Source: Micrasema longulum
Lineage: Eukaryota; Arthropoda; Insecta; Trichoptera; Brachycentridae
Assembly (NCBI GenBank): GCA_022494885.1
Contig: JAGVSM010003534.1
Location: 248,001 to 312,000, forward strand
DNA: 64,000 bases
Direction of reading: 5' to 3'
Shown: positions 47,730 to 59,319 of the stretch, piece by piece
Layout of the letters: the number at the start of each line of letters is the position of its first letter
Position numbering within the stretch: the first letter of the stretch is position 1
The notes under the pieces: generated by a model
Seen by the model: only the letters and a program-made list of their open reading frames with translations
Databases searched by the model: none
Told to the model about the DNA's origin: nothing
Made by a program: the position numbers and the translations under genes

Positions 47730-49245
47730 TTTAAAGTTTTCGAAAAGAATAAATTTAAAAAAACAAAATAATACGTTACATACTTCAATATCTTTGTTAA
47801 TGTAGGCACTTAATTCGTCAAAAGATTATGTGTAAAATATAATGTTCCCTCAGTCTGTAAACAAATTTTACAAGGGATGGTAATCATAGAGTGGGAAAAA
47901 AGTTTAAAACCAGCGCGAAGAAATTTTATACATTTTCAAAGCCAACAGAAAAATTAAAAGCGGAGAAAGACATCATTAAAAATACGAAGAATTTCATTAT
48001 AAAATTTATTTAAAAATTTTGTGTCAATTAAGTCAAAATATATCACCCACCATGACAGGGTAATGGATACCTTTTTGCTAGAAAGAAAGGAAGAATCTAT
48101 GTAATTACAAGCAGGAGCTTATTCTAAAGAACCTTTCTTTAGTGATGGTAATAATAATGAAAGATGTATTATATTAATAGGGGTGGATGGGTGTAGGTTG
48201 TGCACTGGTAGAATATCGTATGAATGTCATAAAGGTTATATGATACTCGTACAAACAGACAACCATTAGCGGCGCTCGTCTACGAATGTCATTCTGTTTC
48301 TTTGTGTACACACTTTATAAAATAATAATGTTTAACTAAAAGCGGTATTATACGAATCAGAAAAATTTTCGGATTCGTATAGTGTAATACACGAATCGCT
48401 TAAAATTTTGTCTGCGAATTCAAGATTTTGAAATACCTGCTTTCTAATGTTGATCTTTTAAATTTATTTTAAACAGGTACTCTGTCAATTAATTAGAGGA
48501 CCAAATTCAAAACGCTGAAAAAATAATAAAGTTTTAAAAATGAATAAAACTTATGTTTCCGAAATAAATTAAATCTATATAAGGAGATCAGTAATATAAC
48601 TAGAAAAAAAATGTACGACACATTTTTGTTCGGCTGTGTGCATTTCGATTACAGCAAATACTTGCATTGATTGTAACAATATCAGAATATGAATTTTCTT
48701 TCAAAAATTAACTTAGATATTCTAAAATGAGAAATTTACAGAATACGTCTACTTGTTAACGAAGCTTCCCACCCCTTACAGCACGACTAACGACCCGAAT
48801 AACCTTTGCTAGTTCAAGCAACCCATCACATCCGATGACACAAAAATTATCTACCAGGGTAACAAGAAAGGAAAACGTGATCTGTCAAATCTCATTAAAA
48901 ATATTTATATCAAAGTCAGGGTTTTTATTTTTGAAGTTAAAATACCAGGAAACTAGAAACCCAACGGTTGCACGAAATTAATATTTCTCATATATTGTCT
49001 GTCATCAATCGGCATCACATTCGCTCACTGGGGATTTTGCAATTATTTTGCTACCGAACGCCTCTACTTTTGTTCTGTACTCCTGGTTAGATAATTATTT
49101 AACGTATACATGTTTGCATTATTTGCTTTTATCGATGCGATAGGCAAAAAATAAAATAAGTTTATTTTATTTATGATACAAACAACGTTTTTAAGTTATA
49201 TTATGTATTACATTTATTCATGTCACAATGACGTATAATTTATTG
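47730..49245. other. AT-rich intron, no gene seen
   Basis: No recognised repeat or exon. Confidence 0.4.
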
Positions 49246-49246
49246 T

Positions 49247-49510
49247 GTCATCATCATTACCTTCCCACATCCAATAGTGTATAGGGCACTGCATTAGTAC
49301 ACTAAAGGCAGAGTATCTTGATCATATTTTTTACATAAGCGTAAGATGATCAGTCTTACGTATAAAGTGTTAGTTCAGGAACTATGAAGTATTCTAGTAT
49401 GAAAATGCTTTTTTTTTCTTTCATGTTAACCATTTCGGAAATCAAACTCGAGAACTCTTGGATGGTAGGCAAACCACTGCCATTGCAAATCGTTGTTCAT
49501 TCAAAATCGC
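49247..49510 (-). repeat. SINE, family 1, minus-strand copy
   Basis: On the minus strand the order is head (GGCAGTGGTTTGCCTACCAT, then GAGTTTGATTTCC as a decayed box B), GTTCCTGAACTAACACTT, CGTAAGACTGATCATCTTAC and the CAGTGCCCTATACACTATTG end with a (GATGAT) tail. The copy is old. The 64-codon plus-strand frame here is a by-product. Confidence 0.75.
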
Positions 49511-49514
49511 GGAT

Positions 49515-51790
49515 TAAAAAAATATTAAAATTAAAAATATGTATTTCTGATAAAGAAATATGCTTAATAGGTAACTAAAATATAATTACTTTTTGGCCTG
49601 CAGATTACGCCTTTTAAAATTTAGACTAAACTTAGGTATAAAGGTACTCATATTAAGACAAAGTTATAAAGTAAAATTTGTTAAAATAATAATAAATCAA
49701 ATAAGAAAGTTATTAAATAAGTAATTTACATTTCTGTTTTTATAAATAAACACACAATTTTCACTGCGGTTATATTAAAATCTGTTATTAATTAGGCAAA
49801 AAAAACCCAACAAATGAAATATTTTAGGTCAAACCCTTTTTTTGTGAAATTATACTTTTTGTTTAATTTTACAGAAAAATATTTTATTCGTAAATATTTC
49901 ATTTCTACAATACGTTTTTTGCAAAATTTGAATATTTATATTGGCCATTCGACGGCATTTAGATTTTGCTGAAAACATACTATAGAAATCAATTATTTAC
50001 ATTTAAAATGTTCTTCCTTAAAAGAAGACAAAAAACATCATTACATTAAAAAGGGTTTGACCTTAAATATTTTAAATGTTTGACTTGAAATGCTTGTATT
50101 TCTTTTCAAAAATTCAAATAAATTTATTTAAATGATTTTCGTAAACAATTTGTTATTTTCAATTTTTACTTAAATGCTTAAATCTGCCGGTCGACGAGAA
50201 TTTTTATATTTTAGTTATGTCAAACATTTAAGAGTATTTTATCAGAAATATCCTAAAAATGAATTGTTTTTATTTTTTGTTTTTATATTTAATTTTCTGA
50301 ATTGCTCGGTTTTTGCAAGATCGGCGTTTTAAAATGGAAATATCGTACAATTTCAGAACTTTTTATTAGAGCCTAAACGTTTCTACCTCTCTAATGGAGC
50401 AAAATGCTCGTGTTTAGAGGGAGTGTTTGTTTCATATTTTTTTATTACAGTACTTTTTAGTCATTTATACTAAAGTCATTGTTTTAAACATTCAAAAAAC
50501 AAACTTAATTGCAAAAATCAATGGAAACGTCAGTAAGGACAGAGTGGGATTCATTTGATGAGATTGGCTTTTTCTTTTATATTTTTAATATTCTTTACTT
50601 TGGAAGGTAAATATTATTTTTAATTCCGCGAATGAAAAATGGTTTTGTGCCGCACTTGTGCATACAATATGCAGACTTAAATCGAATGCAAATCTTGTTT
50701 TTCTGAATTTGTTTAATTCACAGGTTTTTATTTTTTTAATAATTTATTCTAATTTCAAAAAAAACCAAAAGATTACAGTCTTGAGTTTTTTGGTTATAGT
50801 ATTTTTTTATAAAGTAAATTGATCATGTTTATTGGATTCATAGCGTAGTTATGCATTGCCATTTTGCCTTGTCCGGTAACTTTCGTTCGATAATCATAAC
50901 TTAAATCATCGTAAGTCAAACGACATTATAACCAATTCAGTGATGGCGGCGTGACATTTCAAATAAGTTCATAAGTAATCGTAAATTTTAATCAGCCAGG
51001 ACCGATTTGTCTTTTGCTAGGATGGCATCACAAGTCGTAATTCAAACCAGCAGTTATTATCGAACATAAACTTGGCGTCTTTCTAAAGGTAAATAGCATT
51101 TGAAGTAGCGACAATCAAAAAGCAGCTATCATAATAAATGAAGCCGTCTCAGACAATATAACTGACATTTGATTAAAGGTCGATTCAACCCTTGAAGAGT
51201 CAGTTAAGCGGGTGGGTGCTCTTTCATAGTATCTTGCACCCCATTTACACGAAATATTATGAAACAATTATTGAATTATTTGTATATTTGGATTCTTTCA
51301 TGACAAGTTAAGAATTAAAATATTTTATTCTAACTGTTGTAGTTTTAAAATCTTCAAAACACGTCAAAATTTATTGTAAATTTAAAATAAAAGCATTATC
51401 ACAACTTTGTAATAGGTATGGATGGCTGTTATAGAAAGATTGTATTGAAAAAACTTTTGTAAGTAATTACAAAACCTTTTTAAAAATTTCAGATCGAATC
51501 CTTTGGATTCGATTGGAAGCTGTAATAAAATAATTGATCACACAACTCCGTATTTAGCGCAAGATAAAAATAGTAAGTTACCACTTTGTAAAGCATACTA
51601 AATTGATATAGGTACATGTGGCAGGTAAACGCAACTAATTGACTTTTGCAAAATGGTTTCTCATTGGTATGATACGTAAAAATGAGATATTTACTATAGT
51701 TTTCTGTTACATATATTTTTTTGTTTCATTTGTCGATTTTTGTCACCATATTCATAATCTAAATAATTTTAATTACAAAAAATAAAACCA
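49515..51790. other. Intron flanking the dac exon
   Basis: AT-rich to about 50850. 50860-51250 is more complex (GTGATGGCGGCGTGAC, CAGCCAGGACCGATTTG), a candidate regulatory block less than 1 kb downstream of the exon. Confidence 0.4.
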
Positions 51791-51792
51791 AC

Positions 51793-51876
51793 CTCTCATT
51801 TTTTGTTCATCAACAAGCTGCCTCTCCAGGGTATCTTTAACTTCCCTCTCACGTAAAACATCCATCTTCAGTTCAG
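51793..51876 (-). CDS. dac: Internal exon of dachshund (Dachbox-C coiled-coil segment)
   Basis: On the minus strand a polypyrimidine tract ending TTGTTTCAG precedes the exon, and the exon ends ATGAGAG followed by the donor GTTGGT. The 84 nt hold 2 nt, then 27 codons, then 1 nt, so both junctions are phase 1. The peptide begins ELKMDVLREREVKDTLERQL and continues VDEQKMR. It is charged and helical, as expected of a coiled coil. From memory, Dachshund proteins of insects and vertebrates carry ELKM-(4)-RERE-(3)-LE-QL-(2)-EQK in the conserved C-terminal Dachbox-C (DD2) region, which mediates protein contacts, for example with Eyes absent. Dachshund is a nuclear Ski/Sno-related transcription cofactor of the retinal determination network and leg patterning. 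The preceding exon should end in one base (G would give Ala) and the next should start with two bases completing a G-codon (Val would fit). No other dac exon was seen. An unrelated coiled-coil protein is possible but less likely. Confidence 0.83.
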
Positions 51877-51879
51877 CTG

Positions 51880-54500
51880 AAACAACAGAAAATCAATACA
51901 AAATTAAAACAAAATAAAATATAGTGGGACATAAAAAGAAAAGAAAACCAAGACAATCAGATCGTCTGAGGAAACTCTTCAACGCGAAACAGCAGTGAGA
52001 ATTATCGCGCACCTCAAATAAGAGAGATTTCAAGAGCACTCGAGACCCCCAACAGAAGTATACCAATATCGTTTTCAACAATAATAGCCACTCATCGTGA
52101 ATATACATAGAGGTTGATACATTGAAGAGTATTTACATTCGTAAACTCATCTCAATGAGTCTCGATACTTTACTTGAGTGGATGTCGGTTTGAGATTCAC
52201 ACACAATTTACTGTGGCAAGGGTTATTGGACAAATATGGTACGCTGAACCGAATTTGCGGTAAAATTAATTTACTTACCTCAATTAGTACTGTACTTAAT
52301 TAAAATTAAAAAATGTTTCATTAATAAAATAATTTAGTATTTTATAGTATTAATTAGTGGAAATGCGTCTAATTATTAACCCAACAAGTGCACACACCGT
52401 AATATTTTGTTTTCTTAGGCCATACAAAAGATTTTTTTATTATTTTTTATATAGCTGCAGGATTAAAGAAATAAGAATAAAATTTCTTCAAATTTGATCT
52501 ATTTACTACCAACTACTAAGCAGCATATCGTATAAATATAATAAATTCTACACTAATATAGCTAAGTTATAAATGTAAGTAGAAAAAACCTTAGGAAGTT
52601 TTGCGTAATAAGTAATTAATAATTTAGTTGAGTAATATGTTATTTCGTTTTCATATAATTAAGAAATATGCACTAAGATAAACGTTTTTAAAAAAAATCC
52701 CTAATTAAATGTTAGTTATTATTGTAAATCAAATAAGTCTATTTTTCACATTAAAAAATAAGATACCTACATAATAAATAAATTTGAAACGTTTTTAAAG
52801 GAACGCACAAGTAGCAGATACAATTGTATTAACTAAATTAAAAACGTCAACTTGTGTTACAAAATCACAACAAAATTATGTAGCAAATTTATGATTGTTT
52901 GTTTTATGGTTAGGTACATATATCTTACAAGAAATTATTATTGCGAACGTGAAATATTTATTGAATCGTTTATTGGCGCTATAATTCTTCAAGACCCCTT
53001 TGTTATTCAACATTTGTAAAAGAAATACTTCGAGTCGCGTGTAATAAATGCTTTGTTTACCGAATTTTCATTGAGCCCTCATCGCGAGGGTTGCTCTGTC
53101 TCCTCTTTCTCCTTCCCTCCTGTTCTTACAATGTAAGGAAAATCGCTCGAACATTGCATGTCCGTAATGAATACCTATTGGGCAAAATTAAATCTCGTTA
53201 TATCCATTGTTCTCCGTATCTTCGTGCATATATCGTCAGGAGAACGCGCTTCGCTTTAATGTGAACATTTGGGAGGAGCGAGACGGAGGCAGGTAATTGA
53301 ATTAAATAGAACTGATTCCATTTTATCTTGTACTGAGAACTCCCTTATAATTTCAGTCACCGTCTTTAAGTGGAAATTAAGTTGTTGCCTTTACAGCAAA
53401 TGAGAATATATCCGTATTTATTTCACTCAGCTTTTGTTACAAAGTTTTTTATTTATTTTATTTTATTTTATATATTTTACAAAGGCAACACAACGAACAT
53501 ATCAAAACAAGTAGGGAGAATAATTTTACGGAAAAAATATCATTTGAGTTGTATTCCAATTAAAGCCTAAGTCTGTTACTTTTAAAATTCTTACCTTCAT
53601 ACTCCCAACTCAACACAAGACTTTGGTCTCGTAGAGTTGGGACTTACATCTCAAAAAATGTAAATAAATATAGTACTCTGAATATAAAATAAACAAGATG
53701 TTTTCTTCACAAACGATATAGAACTAAATGCGTTTAAGTCTAGTTATGTTTTCTTGTAATCGAGAACTATAATAATTAGACCTCCTGACATATTGTTGTA
53801 TAAAATAAAACATTGATCCAATATTGTTTTTGCATGTTAATATCGTTTGCCATTATTACATTTTCGCTAGCGTTTTTTGAACGGTTTTTTAATTGATTGT
53901 TTAAAAATTAATGATTTTCATTGCTTTTCTCATTTTCAAAATAAGGATTTAAAAACCGAAATAAGATTAGTCGATTGTATTTTTCAATTAAAAATTGTTT
54001 TTAAGAGGGTTATTTTGGAATGATTTTAAATTATATGAGGAACTCTAATATAATCTTTATTTGATTAGCTGCAAGAGTTCGTAAATGTATAAGGTACAAC
54101 AATTATTTCGTCTTCTCGGGGGTGCAGTTACTTCCATTAAACTTCCGTAAAACCCCCTCTATTGAACATTTCCTTCCCTAATAGCACATGAAATTACCCC
54201 ACCTTAGATTTTGCACAAGCATTATGTCGTATCTACATTTAAATAGAAATAACAGATTTTCTTTTGTGAAATTTATTCTGTAGTTCCCTTAAAATAACGC
54301 ACTGTTGGTTGGTAAAAATAACGGATCAGCACATAAAAAAAAGTTTTTTAGGCGTTTTAAAGTAGATTCATACGACGCCCTGAAGCAATAATTGTATTAA
54401 TATGTATTGTCTTAAATGGAGCTAACTCTATTAAGTAGAAAAATAAAAACACAGAAATTTACATAAAACTTGCCACGTAAGTTCTTTAAAACTTTTTATC
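51880..54500. other. Intron upstream of the dac exon
   Basis: 52970-53350 is complex and partly pyrimidine-rich, and contains GCCCTCATCGCGAGGGT as a small dyad and several TAAT cores; it is a candidate enhancer. The remainder is AT-rich without exons. Confidence 0.4.
53605..53670. repeat. Fragment related to the interior of the 22576 MITE
   Basis: GGTCTCGTAGAGTTGGGACT followed by TACATCTC matches 22898-22922 of the MITE interior. Confidence 0.45.
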
Positions 54501-54503
54501 TTA

Positions 54504-54632
54504 TACCCGTATGCAGAGACAAACCTTAAGGTGAGGAAAGTACATTCTATTGTCTTTACCTTCGGGTTATTCTCTGCATTTGAAATTAGAATGTACTTTC
54601 CTCATCTTAAGTTTTGTCTCTGCATACGGGTA
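54504..54632. mobile_element. 129-bp MITE with TTA target-site duplication
   Basis: TACCCGTATGCAGAGACAAA at 54504 and its complement TTTGTCTCTGCATACGGGTA ending at 54632 begin 45-bp terminal inverted repeats with few mismatches, around a 39-bp spacer. TTA at 54501-54503 and at 54633-54635 is a 3-bp target duplication, the TWA type used by PIF/Harbinger elements. The element can fold into an almost complete hairpin. Confidence 0.88.
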
Positions 54633-55265
54633 TTAGTATTGCTAAAGCTTAATGCATAAGATGTCGATCAAATAAATAAAATCACGAATCAATTAGTCAA
54701 GATGTCTTTGAGATGGATGAGAATGGTTTAAAAATTAATGCACACAACAAAAACTTATAGTACTCGTAAAATCATTTGACACACTTAATATTAAAGAAGT
54801 TCTTGAGAAAGATGTGACGGTTTTGAAACGGATTTTAAAAAATCGAAGTCGTTTCATATTATAACTATGAATGCATATATGACCAATTTTAAAGTCATTA
54901 TTTGATAAAGATACTTAATACGATGATTAAATTTAAATCAATAACGCGATAGTTCAAATGGATATAGCAGGTTTTCAAAAAAAGATTTTCTGACAAAATT
55001 AAGATATTTATATCGCAAGAAAAACGTAGTGAGTGAATCTTGCGTTCTGTACCTTTATACACCTATTAGCAGATTAAAGGTCTCGCTTCACGTATCGGTC
55101 TCGAGATCTGGCTCGACTTGGCGGATAATGCCGTAGCGACCTTTTATCTGACGACAATATCTTGGCGATGCGATGTATTGTTTTGTTCTTCACGACATTT
55201 GAATTTAAACTACGAGGGGCGCTCCACTGCGCACAGTGTGTAGGGTACAGACCCTGCGGGCCCCC

Positions 55266-55378
55266 ATACGTCGAATACTGATTTAATACAATTTACAATA
55301 CTATACGTCGAGTATAGAGTTAATACAATTTACAATACCATGCGTCGATACAGGGTTAATTACTTTTGAAATAATACT
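55266..55378. repeat. 37-bp tandem array
   Basis: Two clear 37-bp units (55266-55302 and 55303-55339) share ATACGTCGA-TA and AGTTAATACAATTTACAATA-like ends; a third decayed unit runs to about 55378. Related pieces (CCGTCGAATACGGGGTTAAT, TTACAATACTATA) reappear at 55570-55610. Confidence 0.8.
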
Positions 55379-55379
55379 A

Positions 55380-57530
55380 CGTATACCATAAATATTGGGT
55401 GAATGATATGTACGAGACTATTAATAGATTTTTATAAATTTTAAGCATATAATGAAAAAAATATTGAATGTAAATAGAATATATACATAAAAAAGTTAAA
55501 AACTTATTTGATTAATTGAAAAGAACTTTTAGAGTACTATTCACCGAGTACTGGGCTATTACAATATTATCCGTCGAATACGGGGTTAATAACATTTACA
55601 ATACTATAGTCAAATTACATATATGTCGGTTAATATCTTTTTCTCTTGGTTACATGTTTATTTTTTATTTGAAAAGCTTTATCTTTTACACGCAAGTTTT
55701 TTTTTTTGTAAAGTGCATTTTTTTCATCAAATTTTGAAGACTTAGTATGTAACATAAATGTTTCATATTTACCTTCTCGGGAACCGAATACAAAAACTCA
55801 TGCGTGGTAGTGGAATGCGCTTGTTATCAAACCACGAGGTAGATATATTTTTTAATTTGAATTTTTTCGTATTTAAGAATTATTTCCTGTTTTCTACCCT
55901 CTTACAATTGTGTATTTATATCAATTATATTCAGGATTTTTTTTTTATTGGCGTATTAAAAAAAGTTTATCTTTCTGGGCATATTGATTTATTTAAATGT
56001 TTTACAATATTAATGTGTATCATGTCATATTTATTTACATATGTATGTGTTTTTTAATTATGTTTTCTTAATTAATTTTAATTATGTTTACTAGCTGTAT
56101 GTCGGAATATGTATTTGAATGTACTAAACTCTACATTGTATTTCTTCCTTTTTATATTATTTTATCTATGTACCATACTTGTAAAACCCCTCTGAATTAA
56201 ATAAATAAATTTGCGGTGCCAGACAATTTTAATGAATTAATAATTGGACATTATTTTTTGTCCCTCTCGCGCAAATATCTCCCCGATACTGTGCAAAAAG
56301 GGCAACTGCACATCGAACCGATTATAACGTTTCGTTATCCCGACATTCGCACCTCAAAACTGAGCCGATTTTATTGTTTTTTTAGAAAGAATATCGAAAT
56401 GAAATTTTCTGTCTCAGTACTTTTTGCGTTTTTCAAATATTAGTAAAATATTGAAGTTTGAAGACAGCAGATAAAACTGGGCGCTTTTAAGGGTTTTCGG
56501 ATGGTTCCAGTTCCCCAATAAAGAATTTATCAAAAAGACAAAATTTCAGGTTCACACCAATGGTAAATATCTCTAATGCGTAAAAAATCATTGTTGTGAC
56601 ATTATCCAGGGAGAAAATGCGGGAATACGTTTGTATGAAAAAAAGCGAGACCGCGTTTCTTCTTAACCAAACATTTTTTTTAATGTCTCTTAGTAATTTG
56701 AACATTAAAATGAATTAAAAATCAAAATAATAAATGACATCAAGAAATTCCGTTATGAATACCATTTGAAAAATTAATATCAACTTTTTCAACAAAAAAA
56801 TGCCTTATAATAGTCGTAAAAAATACGGCGATACCCCTACCAAAGAACCGCCTACCAGCACAATAAATAAAACTTTATTTTAAATGATCTGCTAGATAAC
56901 TGCGCAATTATTGGCGCCAGGGCCCATCGATATTTCAACCCATCCCCACTCGGGTCTGTTCGTGGGTTTTCGGTACAGCCGAAGACACCAGATGCTTAAT
57001 TGGCGATTTATAAGCCATTCTTACACGACCCGAGATGATATAATGTAACGGCTTATTGCGCCATTAGATAAATTATATTAGGATCTCGATCCTTACCTAA
57101 TTTTTACAGGACTTAAATAACCTCAAATTGATCACAGAACGCCCGGATGAGAATTCCCGAACTTCTGAGGGTACAAATATGAGATTTATCCAGAAAATAA
57201 CGTTTTTTTTAAATATTTTATTTATTTATAAATCATAACACAAAGTTTTTTACAAGTATAATACGTTGAATTACATTCCCAGGAGTTACAACAACTCAAG
57301 TCGGGACATAAATAATATTAACACTGAGAAAATAACACATATTTATAACAACAAAGAAACAAAGCTAGTTTTGTACCTTTATAACTAAATATAGCACAAC
57401 AATATATACGCCTAAAACCTTTTCTTACACAAGCAGAATAAATGTATTAAAAAAAAACGCTTTTAAGAATACAAACCTATCAATAATTTTTAATGCAAAT
57501 TTTTAATAAATAAGGGTCTATGAAATACTT
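55380..57530. other. Intron with one complex block
   Basis: AT-rich to 56900. 56920-57120 is a non-repetitive block with GGCGCCAGGGCCCATCGATA, ATTTATAAG and TAATTGG-type sites, a candidate regulatory element. 57200-57500 is A/T-rich and resembles a retroelement tail on the minus strand. Confidence 0.4.
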
Positions 57531-57804
57531 AGCCGGCCTCGTGGTGTTATAGTCAGCGCGTTTGTCTACCATGCAAGAGGTCATGGGTTCGATTCGCGAC
57601 ACAGTCGATGTGAAATTTTTATTTAAAAGAATGTTTTTACACTAGAATATATCAAAGTCCCTGGACTGGTACCTGAAGCGTAAGAACGATCATCCTACCT
57701 TCGTGTAACAAAAATTATCAATATACAATTGATTGAAAATAATTAAAATACAGTGACCTGTGCACCATTAGGTGCGAAAAGGGAATTATGATGATGATAA
57801 TGAT
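57531..57804 (+). repeat. SINE, family 1
   Basis: The head GGTGTTATAGTCAGCGCG, box B GGGTTCGATTCGCG, body AGTCCCTGGACTGGTACCTG and AAGCGTAAGAACGATCATCC, and the end ACCATTAGGTGCGAAAAGGG followed by an (ATG)n tail. It has a small insertion near 57715-57745. Confidence 0.85.
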
Positions 57805-57867
57805 ATTTTCAAAAATAAACGACCAACCTGCATTGTAATCAGACGACTAATTATATTTTAAAGAAAA

Positions 57868-58614
57868 ATGAGATATCATAATGGTAAAATATTACATACT
57901 ACGAATACCGATAAAAATATATGGAATGGATCAAGAATAATTAATGGTATTTTCACAATCACTTTGGATATTGGGAAGAAATGTTTTCATACATTAAAGA
58001 TCGAAATTAAAGATCTTGGGATTGTTTTAGACTCAAAACTACTTTTTGAATCGCATATCAATAAAATTACCTCCAAAGCATTGTGCATGTTAGGTTTCAT
58101 AATTCGAATGAGTAAACACTTTAATAATCCAAAGGCCCTTATTTCATTATATTATACATTTGTCAGAAGCCATTTGGAATACGCCTCTCAGATATGGAAT
58201 CCCCAGTATGCCATATATATAAGTAGAATAGAAAATATTCAAAACAAATTTATAAAGTACCTTAAATACAAAACCGGTATTTCTTATGTATCTACTCTCA
58301 CTGCCTCCACCTTCCATGGAATCATTTCTCTACAATACCGCAGAGTGTGTGCGGACCAACTACTGCTTTACAAAATTGTGACAGGAATGGTTGACTGTAC
58401 AGAGCTGCTTGGTTTAATAACAATACATGTGCCAGCCAGGATTTGTAGACGGTACCACCTGTTTCATGTACCAACAAGTAAAACATCGTATGTTAAAAAT
58501 GCTTTTTTTCGTAGGATTTTTTCAATGTACAATACAAAATTTAAAAATATAGATTATACAAACATCACTCTGTCAGATTTAAAATTTACACTAAAAATGT
58601 ATTATGTAACTTAG
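57868..58614 (+). pseudogene. 5'-truncated LINE: reverse-transcriptase C-terminal domain
   Basis: A 248-codon open frame. Residues 48-60 (KDLGIVLDSKLLF), 76-80 (GFIIR), 94-110 (LYYTFVRSHLEYASQIW) and the following NPQY are the hallmark block after the reverse-transcriptase domain of jockey/CR1-type non-LTR elements. FHVPTSKTSYVKNAFFRRIF and YNTKF near the end match the usual tail. The catalytic YADD part is missing, so it is a truncated insertion. The first 25 residues or so are probably not native. The uninterrupted frame suggests a younger copy than the other LINE pieces here. Confidence 0.85.
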
Positions 58615-58952
58615 TAGACATTATAATAATAAATATGTACATCTCCCCTCCCCTCCTTATCCTCTCTTCAAGCATTTTTGTCCTTATCCCGCCCAATTTA
58701 CAGTAACTTAATGTTCTTAAAATTAATATTTAAAAAATCTTTGATTATTGAGTACTTGAAAATAACATTTTTATATGTATAAATTGTATGTATTTATTTG
58801 ATATGTAATATATATATTCTTTACTAACTTTGTATACTATGTGGAAATCTGTTATTAGTTCTGAGTTTATACACTTTATCTGTTTGTTAACTAAAAATAT
58901 GTATGTAGAACTGTTGATTTCCCTAATAAAATAAAAATAAAATAAAATACAT
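58615..58952 (+). mobile_element. 3' untranslated region and AATAAA-type tail of the LINE
   Basis: The sequence from the stop codon runs through pyrimidine-rich CTCCCCTCCCCTCC to an AAATAAAATAAAATAAAAT tail at 58925-58950, typical of a LINE 3' end. Confidence 0.7.
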
Positions 58953-59061
58953 AAAAGCAAAAAAGAAATTGAATAAAAATACGTTTCAAGAAAAACGCCA
59001 CATGTTTGACCTTGGTTGTTGTGACGTAAAGATTCATGATAATGTTCGAAACAAATTGTAA

Positions 59062-59317
59062 TGGTCAGCGTGGTGTAATAGTCAGCGCGTTTTCCTACCA
59101 TGCAAGAGGTCTCGGGTTTGATTCCCGACATGGTAGATATAAAATATTTATTTAAAAGGGTGTTTTTACACCAGAACATTTCATAGTCCCTAGACCGGTA
59201 CCTGAAGCGTATAATCTTACCTTCATGTAACAAAAATGATAAAGATACGCTGCGATTGGTATAACAATGCAGTGCTCTATGCACCATTTGGTGCGGAAAG
59301 GGAATGATGATGATGAT
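59062..59317 (+). repeat. SINE, family 1
   Basis: Head GCGTGGTGTAATAGTCAGCG, box B GGGTTTGATTCCCG, body CATAGTCCCTAGACCGGTAC, end CACCATTTGGTGCGGAAAGG and an (ATG)n tail. A long minus-strand frame (58745-59365) across it is a by-product. Confidence 0.88.
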
Positions 59318-59319
59318 AC

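Larger units (their letters stand above)
1..51792 (-). other. dac: Inferred dac intron downstream of the exon (continues beyond the window)
   Basis: The donor GT sits at 51792-51791 on the minus strand. Scanning the rest of the minus strand to base 1 by eye I found no exon resembling the next Dachshund segment (expected: Tyr-Gln-Lys-Arg-Leu followed by a very basic stretch). The whole interval is therefore best read as one intron of at least 51.8 kb. It holds transposons, tandem repeats and complex islands listed separately. A short next exon could have been missed by eye. Confidence 0.6.
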
